Shown piece by piece: positions 44,042-53,291 of a stretch of DNA of 64,000 nucleotides (the stretch's first letter is position 1; the number at the start of each line of letters is the position of its first letter). The translations under genes and the position numbers were made by a program. The notes beneath the pieces were generated by a model. The model worked only from the letters and a program-made list of their open reading frames with translations. It searched no databases and had not been told where the DNA came from. This DNA is from Pseudomonadota bacterium (lineage in GTDB: Bacteria > Pseudomonadota > Gammaproteobacteria > Burkholderiales > Burkholderiaceae_C): contig JAKOYD010000107.1 of NCBI GenBank assembly GCA_029780695.1, positions 62,001 through 126,000 of the forward strand, in the 5' to 3' direction.

Positions 44042-46486
44042 GTGCCCCGCACGCCGCCAGCCGGGTCGCGCGGGCTGGCCGCCCATTCCAACCGATCCGC
44101 AGTGCAGGCTTCGCCGCTTTCCCTTTTGCTGTGTCAGGCGCCCTTTCGCGGCGGGCTGCGGCCCGTGGCGTGGGCCGTGCTGGCGTTGCTGGCCGGCCCG
44201 GCGCTGGCGCAGACCGAACCGCTGACCCTGCGCGCCACCCCGCTGCTGGCCGAAGACGTGCCCGACAACGCCAAGCCGCCCACCGTGGTGTATGGCGAAC
44301 GCATCACCGGCCGCACCGGGCTGGAATCGGTGATCGAGGGCCAGGCCGAACTGCGCCAGCCCGGGCGCGTGGCGTTCGGCGACAAGCTGGTGTACGACGA
44401 GACCACCGACATCGCCACCGTCACCGGCGGCGTGCGCGTCAATGCCGAGGGCGACCGTTACACCGCCACGTCGGGCCAGCTGAAACTGGACGCCATGGAA
44501 GGCTTTCTGCTGCAGCCGACCTACCGCTTTCTGGCCACCGGCGCGCACGGCGCGTCCGAGCGCATCGACATGCTCGACCGCGACCGTTCGCGCGTGTGGC
44601 AGGGCACCTACACCACCTGCGAGCGCTATGGCGATGGCGCCGACTGGCGGCCCGACTGGCTGCTGCGCGCCGACCGCATGGAGCTCGACCGCGAGGACGA
44701 CGAAGGCCGCGCGTACGGCGCGGTGCTGGAGTTCAAGGGCGTGCCCATCCTGCCGCTGCCGGCCATGAGCTTTCCGCTCGGCGAGCAGCGCAAGTCCGGC
44801 TGGCTGCCGCCCACGATGGGGCTGGACAACAAGAGCGGGCTGGACTTGTCGGTGCCCTACTACTGGAACATCGCGCCCAACCGCGACGCCACCGTCACGC
44901 CCGGCATCATGTCGCGGCGCGGCGCCAACGTGCAGGGCGAATTCCGCTACATGGAGGCCGGCTACCAGGGCCGCGTCAACGCCAACTGGATGCCCAACGA
45001 CAACCTGCGCGACGGGCGCAACCGCTGGGGCTATTTCGTGCGCCACAACGGCACGCTGGACACCGGCATCGGCGCCATCGGCGGCCTGGGCGTGGGGCTG
45101 AACCTCAACCGCGTCAGCGACAACGACTACTGGCGCGACTTCAACCGCCGTGGCGTGATGCTGACCACGCGCCTGCTGGCCAACGACGGCACGCTCTCGT
45201 GGGGGCGCGGCGACTTCTCGTTCACCGCCCGCGCGCTGCAGTGGCAGACGCTGCAGGACGTCAACGCCCCCATCCTGCCGCCCTACGACCGCCTGCCGCA
45301 ACTGGTGGCGCGCTGGGGCCGCCTGAACGACCGCGGTTTCGACTATTCGGTGGTGGGCGACTTCACGCGTTTTCGCGCCGACCCGCTGCTGACCAAACAG
45401 GTCAATGCCGACCGCGCCTTCGTGCAGGCGCAGGTGGCGCGGCCCTTCACCCGGCCGTGGGGCTTTTTCACGCCCAAGCTGCAGTTGCACGCCACGCAGT
45501 ACAACTTCGACGGTCCCCTCGCCGACGGCAGCACCAGCGCCAGCCGCATGCTGCCCACCCTCAGCCTGGACAGCGGCCTGGTGTTCGAGCGCGACGCCCG
45601 CTACTTCGGCCGCGCCTTCCGCCAGACGCTGGAGCCGCGCCTGATGTACGTCTACACCCCGTACCGCGACCAGAGCCGGTTGCCCGTGTACGACACCGGC
45701 GCCTACGACTTCAACTTTGCGACCATCTGGGCCGAAAACGCCTTTGCCGGCAACGACCGCATCGTCGACAACAACCTGGTCACCGGCGGCCTGACCACGC
45801 GCCTGCTCGACCCCGAAACCGGCGCCGAAGCCGTGCGCCTGGCCGTGGCCCAGCGCTACCGCTTCAGCGGCCAGCAGGTGGTGATGCCGGGTGGCACGCC
45901 CACCACGCCCGGCTGGTCCGACCTGATGCTGGGAGCGTCGATCAACTGGACGCCGCAATGGGGCCTGGACACCGTGCTGCAGTACAACCTGGACACGCGC
46001 ACCAGCACCCGCACCACCGTGCAGGCGCGCTACTCGCCCGGCCCGTATCGCACCGTCAGCATGGCCTATCGCCACCAGCGCGACCTCAACAGCGAATCGG
46101 TCGACGTCGGCTGGCAGTGGCCGCTCAGCCAGCGGGCCGGCCGGCGGGGCGAACTGGGTTCCACCGCGCGCGCCAGCGGCGGCAGCTGCGGCCGCAGCGA
46201 CTGGTACAGCGTCGGCCGCCTCAATTACGACCTGCACGGCCGGCAGCTGACCGAAGGGCTGCTGGGCATCGAATACGATGCCGGCTGCTGGATCGGCCGG
46301 CTGGTGGTCGAGAAGCTGCACAGCTCGCTCACCTCGTCCACCAAGCGCATCCTGTTCCAGATCGAGTTCGTCGGCCTGTCGCGCCTGGGCAGCGACCCGC
46401 TGAGCCGGCTGCGCAACAGCATTCCGCGCTACCGCTATCTGCGCGACGACGTTACCCCGCCCAGCCGGTTCACGGACTATGAATAA
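44042..46486 (+). CDS. lptD: LPS-assembly outer-membrane protein LptD
   Basis: An 814-residue (from GTG 44042) beta-barrel that, with LptE, inserts lipopolysaccharide into the outer leaflet. The signal segment is about 42-56 (AWAVLALLAGPALAQ). The N-terminal OstA-like jellyroll follows (VVYGERITGRTGLESVIEGQ and ATVTGGVRVNAEGDRY). The rest is the barrel (PYYWNIAPNRDATVTPG, LGRAFRQ-like EPRLMYVYTPYRDQ). The disulfide cysteines are few and widely spaced (TTCERY, GGSCGRS, DAGCWIG). The start is uncertain; a shorter start near the signal peptide is possible. It is followed by surA, its chaperone. Confidence 0.93.
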   Translation: MPRTPPAGSRGLAAHSNRSAVQASPLSLLLCQAPFRGGLRPVAWAVLALLAGPALAQTEPLTLRATPLLAEDVPDNAKPPTVVYGERITGRTGLESVIEGQAELRQPGRVAFGDKLVYDETTDIATVTGGVRVNAEGDRYTATSGQLKLDAMEGFLLQPTYRFLATGAHGASERIDMLDRDRSRVWQGTYTTCERYGDGADWRPDWLLRADRMELDREDDEGRAYGAVLEFKGVPILPLPAMSFPLGEQRKSGWLPPTMGLDNKSGLDLSVPYYWNIAPNRDATVTPGIMSRRGANVQGEFRYMEAGYQGRVNANWMPNDNLRDGRNRWGYFVRHNGTLDTGIGAIGGLGVGLNLNRVSDNDYWRDFNRRGVMLTTRLLANDGTLSWGRGDFSFTARALQWQTLQDVNAPILPPYDRLPQLVARWGRLNDRGFDYSVVGDFTRFRADPLLTKQVNADRAFVQAQVARPFTRPWGFFTPKLQLHATQYNFDGPLADGSTSASRMLPTLSLDSGLVFERDARYFGRAFRQTLEPRLMYVYTPYRDQSRLPVYDTGAYDFNFATIWAENAFAGNDRIVDNNLVTGGLTTRLLDPETGAEAVRLAVAQRYRFSGQQVVMPGGTPTTPGWSDLMLGASINWTPQWGLDTVLQYNLDTRTSTRTTVQARYSPGPYRTVSMAYRHQRDLNSESVDVGWQWPLSQRAGRRGELGSTARASGGSCGRSDWYSVGRLNYDLHGRQLTEGLLGIEYDAGCWIGRLVVEKLHSSLTSSTKRILFQIEFVGLSRLGSDPLSRLRNSIPRYRYLRDDVTPPSRFTDYE

Positions 46487-46588
46487 GCCCGACGCCGACG
46501 CGGCCCGCAGCCCCCGATGGCTGAATTGCCAGACCGCCCCATCGCCCCGGCACCGCGCGATGCGAGCGGTGCGTTAAGGAGAAACCCC

Positions 46589-48097
46589 ATGTCCCGCGTT
46601 CCTTTCCGCCTTGCCCACGCCCGCTGGCTGGTGCTGTCCGCGGCGTGCGCGGCGCTGGCGCTGCCCGCGCAGGCGCAGACCGACGGCACCGCCGCCGCGG
46701 CCGCGCCGCGCGCCAAGCCAGCGGCCAGGAAGCCGCCGGCCCGCAAGGCGTCGCCCAAGGCGGCGCGTCAAGCCGTGCCGGCCGCCGCGCCAGCGGCCAC
46801 GCCCGCCGCCGCGCCGGCGCCCGCAACGCCGCCCGCGCGCTCCGCCGCCAGCGCCGGCCCGCGCGAGGCCGATTACATCGTCGCCGTGGTCAACACCGAG
46901 CCCGTCACCAACAACGAAGTGCGTGCCCGCATGGCGCGGGCGCAGCGCCAGCTGGCCGAGCGCGCCATGTCGGTGCCGGCCGGGGTCGATCTGCGCACCG
47001 ACATGCTGGAGCGCCTGATCGCCGAGCGTGCGCAGCTGCAGTACGCGCGCGAGATCGGCCTGAAAGTGGACGACGCGGCGCTGGCCCAGGCCGAGCTGTC
47101 CATTGCGCGCCAGAACCAGCTGGCCACGGTGCAGGAACTGCACGCCCGCATCCAGCAAGACGGCATCGCGCTGAAGGATTTTCGCGACGACGTGCGCAAC
47201 CAGGTGCTGCTGGCGCGCCTGCGCCAGCAGGAAATCGAGCCCAAGCTGCGCGTGACCGATGCCGAGGTGGACGCCTTTATCCGCGAGCAAACTGGCGCGC
47301 GCGCCGGCGCGGTGGACCTCAACCTGGCCATGATCCTGGTCGCCGTGCCCGAAGGCGCCAACGCCGCCGATCAGACCCGCCTGCAGGCGCGTGCCGACGA
47401 GGCGGCGCGCCGCGCGCGTGGCGGCGAAGACTTCGCCAAGCTGGCCACCGAATATTCCGACGCCAACAACCGCGGACGCGACGGCGGCGTGCTGGGCCTG
47501 CGCCCGATCGAGCAATACCCCGAGCTGTTCCAGCGCAGCGTGCAGCGCGCGCGCATGGGCGACGTGGTCGGCCCGGTCAAGTCCGACGCCGGCTTTCACG
47601 TGCTGAAGGTGCTGGAACGCAAGCAGAACAACGACCTGCCCGAGGTGAAGATCCCGCAGACGCACGTGCGCCACATCCTGCTGCGCACCGGCCCGGCGCA
47701 GGGTGAGCGCGTGGCGCGCGAGCGCGCGGCCGACATCAAGCGGCGCGTGGCGTCCGGCCAGGCCAGCTTCGAGCAGCTGGCGCGCGAAATGTCGCAGGAC
47801 GAAAGCGCGCAGGACGGCGGCGAACTGGGCTGGGTGCCGCCCGGCCAGTTCGTGCCCGAATTCGAGCAGGCCATGAACAACCTCAACCCCGGCGAAGTCA
47901 GCGACCCGGTGGTGACGCGCTTCGGCGTGCACCTGATCCGCGTCGACGGCCGGCGCGAACAGGTGCTCACCGCCGCCGAGCAGCGCCAGCTGGCGCGCAA
48001 CATGCTGCGCGAAAAGAAGGCGCAGGAAGCCTTCGAGACCTGGGCGCGCGAAGTGCGCGGCCGCGCGTACGTCGAATACCGCGACCCGCCGAGATGA
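46589..48097 (+). CDS. surA: Periplasmic chaperone/peptidyl-prolyl isomerase SurA
   Basis: A 502-residue chaperone that escorts outer-membrane proteins, including LptD, through the periplasm. ATG 46589 has TAAGGAG eight bases upstream and gives a signal peptide ([14 protein letters not shown]). An Ala/Pro/Lys-rich linker of about 70 residues follows, longer than in Escherichia coli. Then come the SurA N-domain ([18 protein letters not shown]), two parvulin domains (around 245-345, [16 protein letters not shown]; and 360-460, [18 protein letters not shown]) and the C-terminal helix. The upstream in-frame ATG at 46517 would precede the signal peptide and is rejected. It follows lptD by 102 bp. 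Confidence 0.94.
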   Translation: MSRVPFRLAHARWLVLSAACAALALPAQAQTDGTAAAAAPRAKPAARKPPARKASPKAARQAVPAAAPAATPAAAPAPATPPARSAASAGPREADYIVAVVNTEPVTNNEVRARMARAQRQLAERAMSVPAGVDLRTDMLERLIAERAQLQYAREIGLKVDDAALAQAELSIARQNQLATVQELHARIQQDGIALKDFRDDVRNQVLLARLRQQEIEPKLRVTDAEVDAFIREQTGARAGAVDLNLAMILVAVPEGANAADQTRLQARADEAARRARGGEDFAKLATEYSDANNRGRDGGVLGLRPIEQYPELFQRSVQRARMGDVVGPVKSDAGFHVLKVLERKQNNDLPEVKIPQTHVRHILLRTGPAQGERVARERAADIKRRVASGQASFEQLAREMSQDESAQDGGELGWVPPGQFVPEFEQAMNNLNPGEVSDPVVTRFGVHLIRVDGRREQVLTAAEQRQLARNMLREKKAQEAFETWAREVRGRAYVEYRDPPR

Positions 48098-48099
48098 GC

Positions 48100-48213
48100 C
48101 CCCCCCTGAGGCGCTTGCGCGCCTTCCCCCCAAGGGGGACGCCGCCAGCGGCCGGGTCAAGCCCGCTCCGCGGCGGCCCTGGCGTGGCTTGCGCCGCAGC
48201 CATTCGACCAGTT
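48100..48213 (+). repeat. C-rich intergenic repeat, copy 3
   Basis: CTTCCCCCCAAGGGGGACGC hairpin, then CAGCGGCCGGGTCAAGCCC, GCTCCGCGGCGG and GCAGCCATTCGAC. The block order is the same as in the copies at 10722 and 36541. It lies between surA and rsmA. Confidence 0.75.
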
Positions 48214-48233
48214 CAAGGTTTGATGCGCGCGGG

Positions 48234-49004
48234 ATGAAACACGTTGCACGGAAACGCTTCGGGCAGCACTTCCTGTCCGACCCGGCGATCATCGACGCCA
48301 TCGTGCGCGCCATCGATCCGCGCCCCGGCCAGCCGATGGTGGAGATCGGGCCGGGCCTGGCGGCGCTGACGCAGCCGCTGGTCGAGCGGCTGGGGCGGCT
48401 GACGGTGATCGAGCTGGACCGCGACCTGGCGGCGCGCCTGCGCGCGCACCCGCAACTCGATGTCATCGAATCCGATGTACTGAAAGTGGACTTTGCGCAG
48501 GTACAGCAAGCGCTGGACGCTATTAAATTGAGAGTTTGCGGCAACCTGCCGTACAACATCTCCAGCCCCATCCTGTTCCACCTGCTGCCCTACGCCGCGC
48601 ACGTGCAGGACCAGCACTTCATGCTGCAGAAGGAGGTCATCGACCGCATGGTGGCCGCGCCGTCCACGTCGGACTACGGGCGCCTGTCGGTCATGCTGCA
48701 GTGGCGCTACGCGATGGAAAACGTGCTGTTCGTGCCGCCCGAAGCGTTCGACCCGCCGCCGCGCGTCGATTCGGCCGTGGTGCGCATGGTGCCGCGCGCC
48801 GACTTCGCGCCGCTTGATGCCGACCTGCTGTCCGAACTGGTGCAGGTGGCCTTCAGCCAGCGCCGCAAGCTGCTGCGGCATTCGCTCGGCAAGTGGCTGG
48901 ACGCGCGCGGATTTTCAGGCGACTTCGACGTGCAGCGCCGCGCCGAGGAAGTGCCGGTGGGCGAGTATCTGGCGCTGGCAGAGCGCGTGGCGGGCGTTCG
49001 CTGA
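48234..49004 (+). CDS. rsmA: 16S rRNA dimethyladenosine transferase RsmA (KsgA)
   Basis: A 256-residue methyltransferase that dimethylates A1518 and A1519 of 16S rRNA. Signatures are [13 protein letters not shown], the SAM motif [11 protein letters not shown] (relatives usually have GLGALT), and the catalytic NLPYNISSP. The stretch just before that motif ([12 protein letters not shown], residues about 86-101) matches a dispersed element remnant and is less conserved in composition. ATG 48234 fits the conserved N-terminus; the upstream open frame is repeat-derived. The lptD-surA-rsmA order is conserved in proteobacteria, but pdxA is absent here. Confidence 0.94.
   Translation: MKHVARKRFGQHFLSDPAIIDAIVRAIDPRPGQPMVEIGPGLAALTQPLVERLGRLTVIELDRDLAARLRAHPQLDVIESDVLKVDFAQVQQALDAIKLRVCGNLPYNISSPILFHLLPYAAHVQDQHFMLQKEVIDRMVAAPSTSDYGRLSVMLQWRYAMENVLFVPPEAFDPPPRVDSAVVRMVPRADFAPLDADLLSELVQVAFSQRRKLLRHSLGKWLDARGFSGDFDVQRRAEEVPVGEYLALAERVAGVR
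48489..48532 (-). repeat. Dispersed 60-bp element remnant, copy 15, inside rsmA
   Basis: On the minus strand: TTTAATAGCGTCCAGCGCTTG, split as AATAGC, CCAGCGCTTGCTG and TGCGCAAAG. It is shorter than the consensus but keeps the order of boxes. It encodes the segment before the catalytic motif of RsmA. Confidence 0.5.
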
Positions 49005-49027
49005 ACCAAAGCCTGAATCGAACAGCC

Positions 49028-49285
49028 GTCCGCGAAGGACGCAAAGACACGCGAAGGACGCGAAAAATACAAAGCCAAGCATGGCTTATTGAACGCGTCG
49101 CGCACCAGGTCGTCATTGCCGCATAGGCGGCAAATCCAGTGCTCAGGTTTTTTCCTTTGCTGGATTCCCGCTTGCGCGGGAATGACGGCGTTTTGTGGTC
49201 CTGAGGGGAAACCGGAACAAGGCGTTCGACGCCTCTTTCTGAATTTTTCGCGTCCTTCGCGAAATCTTCGCGCCCTTCGCGTCCG
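49028..49285. repeat. Nested inverted repeats between rsmA and the thioredoxin gene
   Basis: The outer arms are GCGAAGGACGCAAAGACACG with CGCGAAGGACGCGAAAAAT (49028-49070) and ATTTTTCGCGTCCTTCGCG with CGCCCTTCGCGTCC (49240-49285). They face each other and could pair. Inside them lies an ATTCCCGC pair (49111-49188): a degenerate arm CGTCATTGCCGCATAGGCGG and a good arm CTGGATTCCCGCTTGCGCGG. No gene is supported in this 292-bp gap, which may end both convergent genes. Confidence 0.75.
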
Positions 49286-49296
49286 GTTTCTGGTTT

Positions 49297-50271
49297 TCAG
49301 TTCAACGCCATCGACAACTTGCGCCGATAACCGGACAGCAACTCGGACTGCGGATCGTGCGCCGCCGCCGCGGCCGCCTTGCCGGTCAGCTCGATGCCGC
49401 CGGCGCTCTTGCCGGCCGCGCCGGGGCCGGCTTTTTGCGGTGGCGGGGTCAGCAGTTCCAGGATGGCGACATAGGTCTTGCGCGCGGCCTCGTCGTTCCA
49501 TTTCTTGTCGCGCATGACGATCTCGAGCAGCTCGTCCATGGCCTGCGTCCATTGGCCTTCGGCCATCAGCGCCTGCGCCTTCTGGTAGCGGGTATCGAAG
49601 TCGCGCTTGTTCTGCGCGATCAGGTCGTCGAACTGCGGAATCGGCCAGTTGCCGCGCTCGTGCTGCTGCACAAAGCGGATCGCGTCGAGCCAGCGGCGCA
49701 GCGCCTCGAAGCGCAGCGGCAGCGGCTCGCGCTTCAGGGGCTCTTCCAGCACGGCGGCGGCTTCTTCGGTGGCGCCGGTGGCGATCAGCAGGCGTGCGTA
49801 GTCGGCGCGCGCGTCGTCGTTGCCGGGGTCCTGTGCCAGCGCGTCGGCCAGCTTGGCCAGCGCGGCCTCGGTGTCGCCGGATTCCAGCAGCGCCTCGGCC
49901 TCGTTCACTTCTTCCTCGGCCGCCAGCGCGCCTTCGCTCGGCACGTGCTTGTCGAGAAACTGGCGGATCTGCGCCGCCGGCTGCGCGCCGACGAAGGCGT
50001 CGACCGGCTGGCCGCCCTTGAACAGCACACACAGCGGAATGCTGCGCACCCCCAGCATCTGCGACAGCTGGCCGGCGATCTGCGGCACCTTGTCGGCGTC
50101 CAGCTTGGCCAGGGTGAAGCGGCCGCCGTATTCGGCCTCCAGCTGCTCCAGCGCCGGGCCAAGCTGCTTGCAGGGGCCGCACCATTCGGCCCAGATGTCC
50201 AGCAGCACGGGCGCGTTCATCGAGGCTTGGAGCACCTCGGATTCGAAGTTTTGCAGGGTGACGTCGATCAT
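49297..50271 (-). CDS. cnoX: CnoX/YbbN-type thioredoxin-TPR chaperedoxin
   Basis: A 324-residue protein: a thioredoxin domain (residues 1-110), then a TPR-like helical region (about 120-290) and a low-complexity Ala-rich tail. The active site is WCGPC (C31, C34), so this form should be redox-active, unlike Escherichia coli YbbN, which lacks the second functional cysteine pair. Family members protect proteins from aggregation under bleach stress and hand them to GroEL or DnaK. ATG 50271 starts at the conserved MIDVTLQNF; the longer upstream frame is not used. It is divergent from purE over 56 bp. Confidence 0.9.
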   Translation of the reverse strand: MIDVTLQNFESEVLQASMNAPVLLDIWAEWCGPCKQLGPALEQLEAEYGGRFTLAKLDADKVPQIAGQLSQMLGVRSIPLCVLFKGGQPVDAFVGAQPAAQIRQFLDKHVPSEGALAAEEEVNEAEALLESGDTEAALAKLADALAQDPGNDDARADYARLLIATGATEEAAAVLEEPLKREPLPLRFEALRRWLDAIRFVQQHERGNWPIPQFDDLIAQNKRDFDTRYQKAQALMAEGQWTQAMDELLEIVMRDKKWNDEAARKTYVAILELLTPPPQKAGPGAAGKSAGGIELTGKAAAAAAHDPQSELLSGYRRKLSMALN

Positions 50272-50327
50272 CGTGTTCAGATGCGGGCAAAATCGGGATA
50301 ACCAACAGCCATTGTGCAAGAAGCCAC

Positions 50328-50822
50328 ATGACGAGTCCCATCGTAGGGGTGGTCATGGGTTCCAGCAGCGACTGGGACACCATGCAGCACGCCGTGCAGA
50401 TCCTTGAGCAGTTCGGCGTGCCGCACGAGGCGCGCGTGGTGTCCGCCCACCGCATGCCGGACGATTTGTTTGCCTATGCCGAAAGCGCGGTGCAGCGCGG
50501 CCTGCGCGCCATCATCGCCGGCGCCGGCGGCGCGGCCCACCTGCCGGGCATGCTGGCCGCCAAGACGGTGGTGCCGGTGCTGGGCGTGCCGGTCGCGTCG
50601 CGCCACCTGCAGGGCGTCGATTCGCTGCACAGCATCGTGCAGATGCCCAAGGGCATTCCCGTCGCCACCTTCGCCATCGGCACGGCCGGTGCGGCCAACG
50701 CGGCGCTGTTCGCGGTGGCCATGCTGGCGAGCAACGACGCGGCGCTGCGCGCGCGGCTCGACACCTTCCGTGCCGATCAGACCGCCGCCGCCCGCGCCAT
50801 GGCGCTGCCCGTGGCGGAATGA
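50328..50822 (+). CDS. purE: N5-carboxyaminoimidazole ribonucleotide mutase PurE
   Basis: A 164-residue class I PurE that moves the carboxyl group of N5-CAIR to C4 in purine biosynthesis. [10 protein letters not shown] (phosphate-binding serines), the catalytic His in SAHRMPDD, and [17 protein letters not shown] are all present. It is followed by purK, which makes its substrate, across a gap filled by a dispersed element. Confidence 0.97.
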   Translation: MTSPIVGVVMGSSSDWDTMQHAVQILEQFGVPHEARVVSAHRMPDDLFAYAESAVQRGLRAIIAGAGGAAHLPGMLAAKTVVPVLGVPVASRHLQGVDSLHSIVQMPKGIPVATFAIGTAGAANAALFAVAMLASNDAALRARLDTFRADQTAAARAMALPVAE

Positions 50823-50825
50823 GAT

Positions 50826-50893
50826 TTGCTATCAAATAAATAGCTGTCAGCGCTGTTGCAGCAAGCGCTGGCGGTCTGCCAGACCTTGATTTT
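50826..50893 (+). repeat. Dispersed 60-bp element, copy 16 (near-consensus)
   Basis: GCTATCAAATAAATAGCTGT, CAGCGCTGTTGCAGCAAGCG, then CTGGCGGTCTGCC and TTGATTTTC. It fills the purE-purK gap completely and ends just before the purK ATG. Confidence 0.9.
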
Positions 50894-50900
50894 CTCGCCC

Positions 50901-52100
50901 ATGTCCACGCACCTTCCTCTCTTGCCCGGCAGCCTGATCGACGGCCGGCCCGTCATGCTGGGCGTGCTGGGCGGCGGCCAGCTGGGCCGCATGTTCGTGC
51001 ACGCCGCGCAGTCGCTGGGCTACGAGACGGTGGTGCTCGACCCCGACCGCGCCAGCCCGGCCGGCCGCATCAGCCACCACTTCATCGAAGCCGACTACCG
51101 CGACCCCGACGCGCTGCGCGAACTGGCCGCGCGCGCGCTGGCCATCACCACCGAATTCGAGAACGTGCCCGCCGAGGCGCTGGCCGTGCTGGCGGCCACG
51201 CGCCCGGTGTCGCCCGCCGCCGACGCCGTCGCCATTGCGCAGGACCGCATCCGCGAAAAAGCCCATTTCGTGCGCTGCGCCGCCACCAGCGGCGTGGCGC
51301 CGGCGCCGCATGCGGTGATCGAAACCGCCGCCGACCTGGACGCCGTGGACGCCGCGCTGCTGCCCGGCATCCTGAAAACCGCGCGCCTGGGCTACGACGG
51401 CAAGGGCCAAGCGCGCGTCACGACCCGCGACGAACTGGCCGCCGCCTGGGCGCGCATGGGCGGCGTCGCCTGCGTGCTGGAGCAGATGCTGCCGCTGGCG
51501 TTCGAATGCTCGGTCATCGTCGCGCGCGGCCGCGACGGCCAGGTCGTCAGCCTGCCGGTGCAGCGCAACCTGCACCGCGCCGGCATCCTGTCGGTCACCG
51601 AAGTCTATGAAGAAAATGTGCCGCCGGCCCTGGCCACGCAAGCGCAGCAAGCTACCATAAACATAGCAAACGAGCTGCACTACGTCGGTGTGCTGTGCGT
51701 CGAATACTTCGTGCTGCAGGACGGCCGCCTGGTCGTCAACGAAATGGCGCCGCGCCCGCACAACAGCGGCCACTACACCGTCGATGCGTGCGACAGCTCG
51801 CAGTTCGACCTGCAGGTGCGCACCCTGGCCGGCCTGCCGCTGCCCCCGCCGCGCCAGCACAGCGCCGCCATCATGCTCAACCTGCTGGGCGACCTGTGGT
51901 TCGACCTCGCCGGCGCGCCGCGCGCCCTGCCCTGGGCCGAGGTGCTGGCGCTGCCCGGCGCCCACCTGCACCTGTACGGCAAGACCGAGGCCCGGCGCGG
52001 CCGCAAGATGGGCCACCTGACCTTCACCGGCCCCGACGCCGCCCGCGTGCGCGACCGCGCCACGCGCGCCGCGGCGCTGCTGGGGATGGAGGCGTTTTGA
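50901..52100 (+). CDS. purK: 5-(carboxyamino)imidazole ribonucleotide synthase PurK
   Basis: A 399-residue ATP-grasp ligase that carboxylates AIR to N5-CAIR. The N-terminal MLGVLGGGQLGRMF is at about 17-30. The ATP-grasp core has KTARLGYDGKGQ and VLEQMLPLAFECSVIVARG, and the metal-binding NEMAPRPHNSGHYT lies near 294-307. ATG 50901 follows the element directly. An in-frame dispersed element (51633-51667) encodes residues about 245-256 (LATQAQQATINIA), a helix on the surface side of the central domain. The stop overlaps a small downstream frame. Confidence 0.96.
   Translation: MSTHLPLLPGSLIDGRPVMLGVLGGGQLGRMFVHAAQSLGYETVVLDPDRASPAGRISHHFIEADYRDPDALRELAARALAITTEFENVPAEALAVLAATRPVSPAADAVAIAQDRIREKAHFVRCAATSGVAPAPHAVIETAADLDAVDAALLPGILKTARLGYDGKGQARVTTRDELAAAWARMGGVACVLEQMLPLAFECSVIVARGRDGQVVSLPVQRNLHRAGILSVTEVYEENVPPALATQAQQATINIANELHYVGVLCVEYFVLQDGRLVVNEMAPRPHNSGHYTVDACDSSQFDLQVRTLAGLPLPPPRQHSAAIMLNLLGDLWFDLAGAPRALPWAEVLALPGAHLHLYGKTEARRGRKMGHLTFTGPDAARVRDRATRAAALLGMEAF
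51633..51667 (-). repeat. Dispersed element, copy 17, in frame inside purK
   Basis: On the minus strand: GCTATGTTTATGGTAGCTTG, CTGCGCTTGCG. The left half of the consensus is clear; the tail is missing. It encodes QAQQATINIA of PurK. Confidence 0.7.
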
Positions 52101-52291
52101 CGCCAGCCGATGGGCGCCTGGATTACCCAGGAGCGCCGACTCCACCGCGCTTCGGTTTGGACGCGCAGGCACGCGCGCGTCAGCGGGCAGGCCGACGCTT
52201 GCGCGCCCTGCTGCAATCTCTGCCGCGCGTGGCTGCGGCCGAGCGCCTGAGCGATGCAGACATCGTGGCGCTTGTGAAGCGGTTGCGCTGA
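52097..52291 (+). CDS. Small basic protein of unknown function
   Basis: A 64-residue frame between purK and the Sua5 gene, starting at a TTG that overlaps the purK stop (TTGA). It ends seven bases before the next gene. It is rich in Arg and Ala, with a helix-like C-terminus (RLSDADIVALVKRLR). No ATG or GTG is available and I recognise no family. The tight spacing and normal codon composition make it a plausible gene, but a non-coding remnant cannot be excluded. Confidence 0.35.
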   Translation: MTPADGRLDYPGAPTPPRFGLDAQARARQRAGRRLRALLQSLPRVAAAERLSDADIVALVKRLR

Positions 52292-52298
52292 TCCCGCC

Positions 52299-53291
52299 AT
52301 GATCCTCGACGGCCACGACCCCGCCGCCATTTCCACCGCCGCCGACGCGCTGGCGCGCGGCGAGCTGGTCGGCCTGCCGACCGAGACTGTGTACGGCCTG
52401 GCGGCCGACGCGGGCAACGAGGCGGCGGTGCGCGGCATCTTTGCCGCCAAGGGGCGGCCGGCGGACCATCCGCTGATCGTGCACGTCGCCAGCGCGGCGC
52501 AGGTGGACGATTTCGCCGCCGAGGTGCCGGGCTTCGCGCAGGCGCTGATCGATGCCTTCTGGCCCGGGCCGCTGACGCTGATCCTGCCGCGCCGCGCCGG
52601 CGTGGCCGAAGCCGCTGCCGGCGGGCACGCCACGGTGGGGCTGCGCTGTCCGTCGCACCCGGTGGCGCAGGCGCTGCTGGCGGCCTGCACGGCGCGCGGC
52701 GTGCGCGGCCTGGCGGCGCCCAGCGCCAACCGCTTTGGCCGCGTCAGCCCGACGACGGCGCAGCACGTGGCGCAGGAATTCGGCGACGCCCTGCCGGTGC
52801 TGGACGGCGGGCCGTGCGACGTCGGCATCGAATCGACCATCATCGACTGCACGCGCGGCGCGCCGGTGCTGCTGCGGCCGGGGCAGCTCGCGCGCGCCGA
52901 CATCGAGCGCGTCACGGGTCAACGCTTACTATCAAAAGAAGAGTTGTCGGCGCCCGATCCGCAAGCGCCGGGCACGCTTTTGGCGCATTACGCACCGTCG
53001 GCCCGCGTGCGCCTGATGGACGCGCGCGAGCTGCGCAGCGCGCTCGACGTGCTGGGCGCCGACGCGCGGCACATCGCCGTCTGGTCGCGCGCGCCGTTGC
53101 GCCCGGCCGCGCGCGCGCTGCTGCTGCGCCGCATGCCGGACGACGCGGGCGAAGCCGCGCGTCAGCTGTTTGCCGTGCTGCGCGACTTCGACGCCGCCGG
53201 CGTGCGGCTGATCTGGGTTGAAGCGCCGCCGCCCGACGCCGCCTGGGACGGCGTGCGCGACCGCCTGCAACGCGCCGCCGCCGCGGGCTAG
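52299..53291 (+). CDS. L-threonylcarbamoyladenylate synthase (Sua5/TsaC type)
   Basis: A 330-residue protein that makes threonylcarbamoyl-AMP for the t6A modification of tRNA. The YrdC domain (residues 10-200) has LPTETVYGLAADA, FAAKGRPADHPLIVHV and SANRFGRVSPTTA. The C-terminal Sua5 domain (about 225-328) marks it as Sua5 rather than the short TsaC. The linker between them (about 207-228, LLSKEELSAPDPQAPG) is encoded by a dispersed element in frame. The partner gene tsaB lies 8 kb downstream in the window. The stop TAG is the first bases of an inverted-repeat element. Confidence 0.95.
   Translation: MILDGHDPAAISTAADALARGELVGLPTETVYGLAADAGNEAAVRGIFAAKGRPADHPLIVHVASAAQVDDFAAEVPGFAQALIDAFWPGPLTLILPRRAGVAEAAAGGHATVGLRCPSHPVAQALLAACTARGVRGLAAPSANRFGRVSPTTAQHVAQEFGDALPVLDGGPCDVGIESTIIDCTRGAPVLLRPGQLARADIERVTGQRLLSKEELSAPDPQAPGTLLAHYAPSARVRLMDARELRSALDVLGADARHIAVWSRAPLRPAARALLLRRMPDDAGEAARQLFAVLRDFDAAGVRLIWVEAPPPDAAWDGVRDRLQRAAAAG
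52928..52983 (+). repeat. Dispersed 60-bp element, copy 18, in frame inside the Sua5 gene
   Basis: ACTATCAAAAGAAGAGTTGT, CGGCGCCCGATCCGCAAGCG, CCGGGCACGCTTTTGGC. All three consensus blocks are in order. It encodes the linker between the YrdC and Sua5 domains. Confidence 0.7.
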
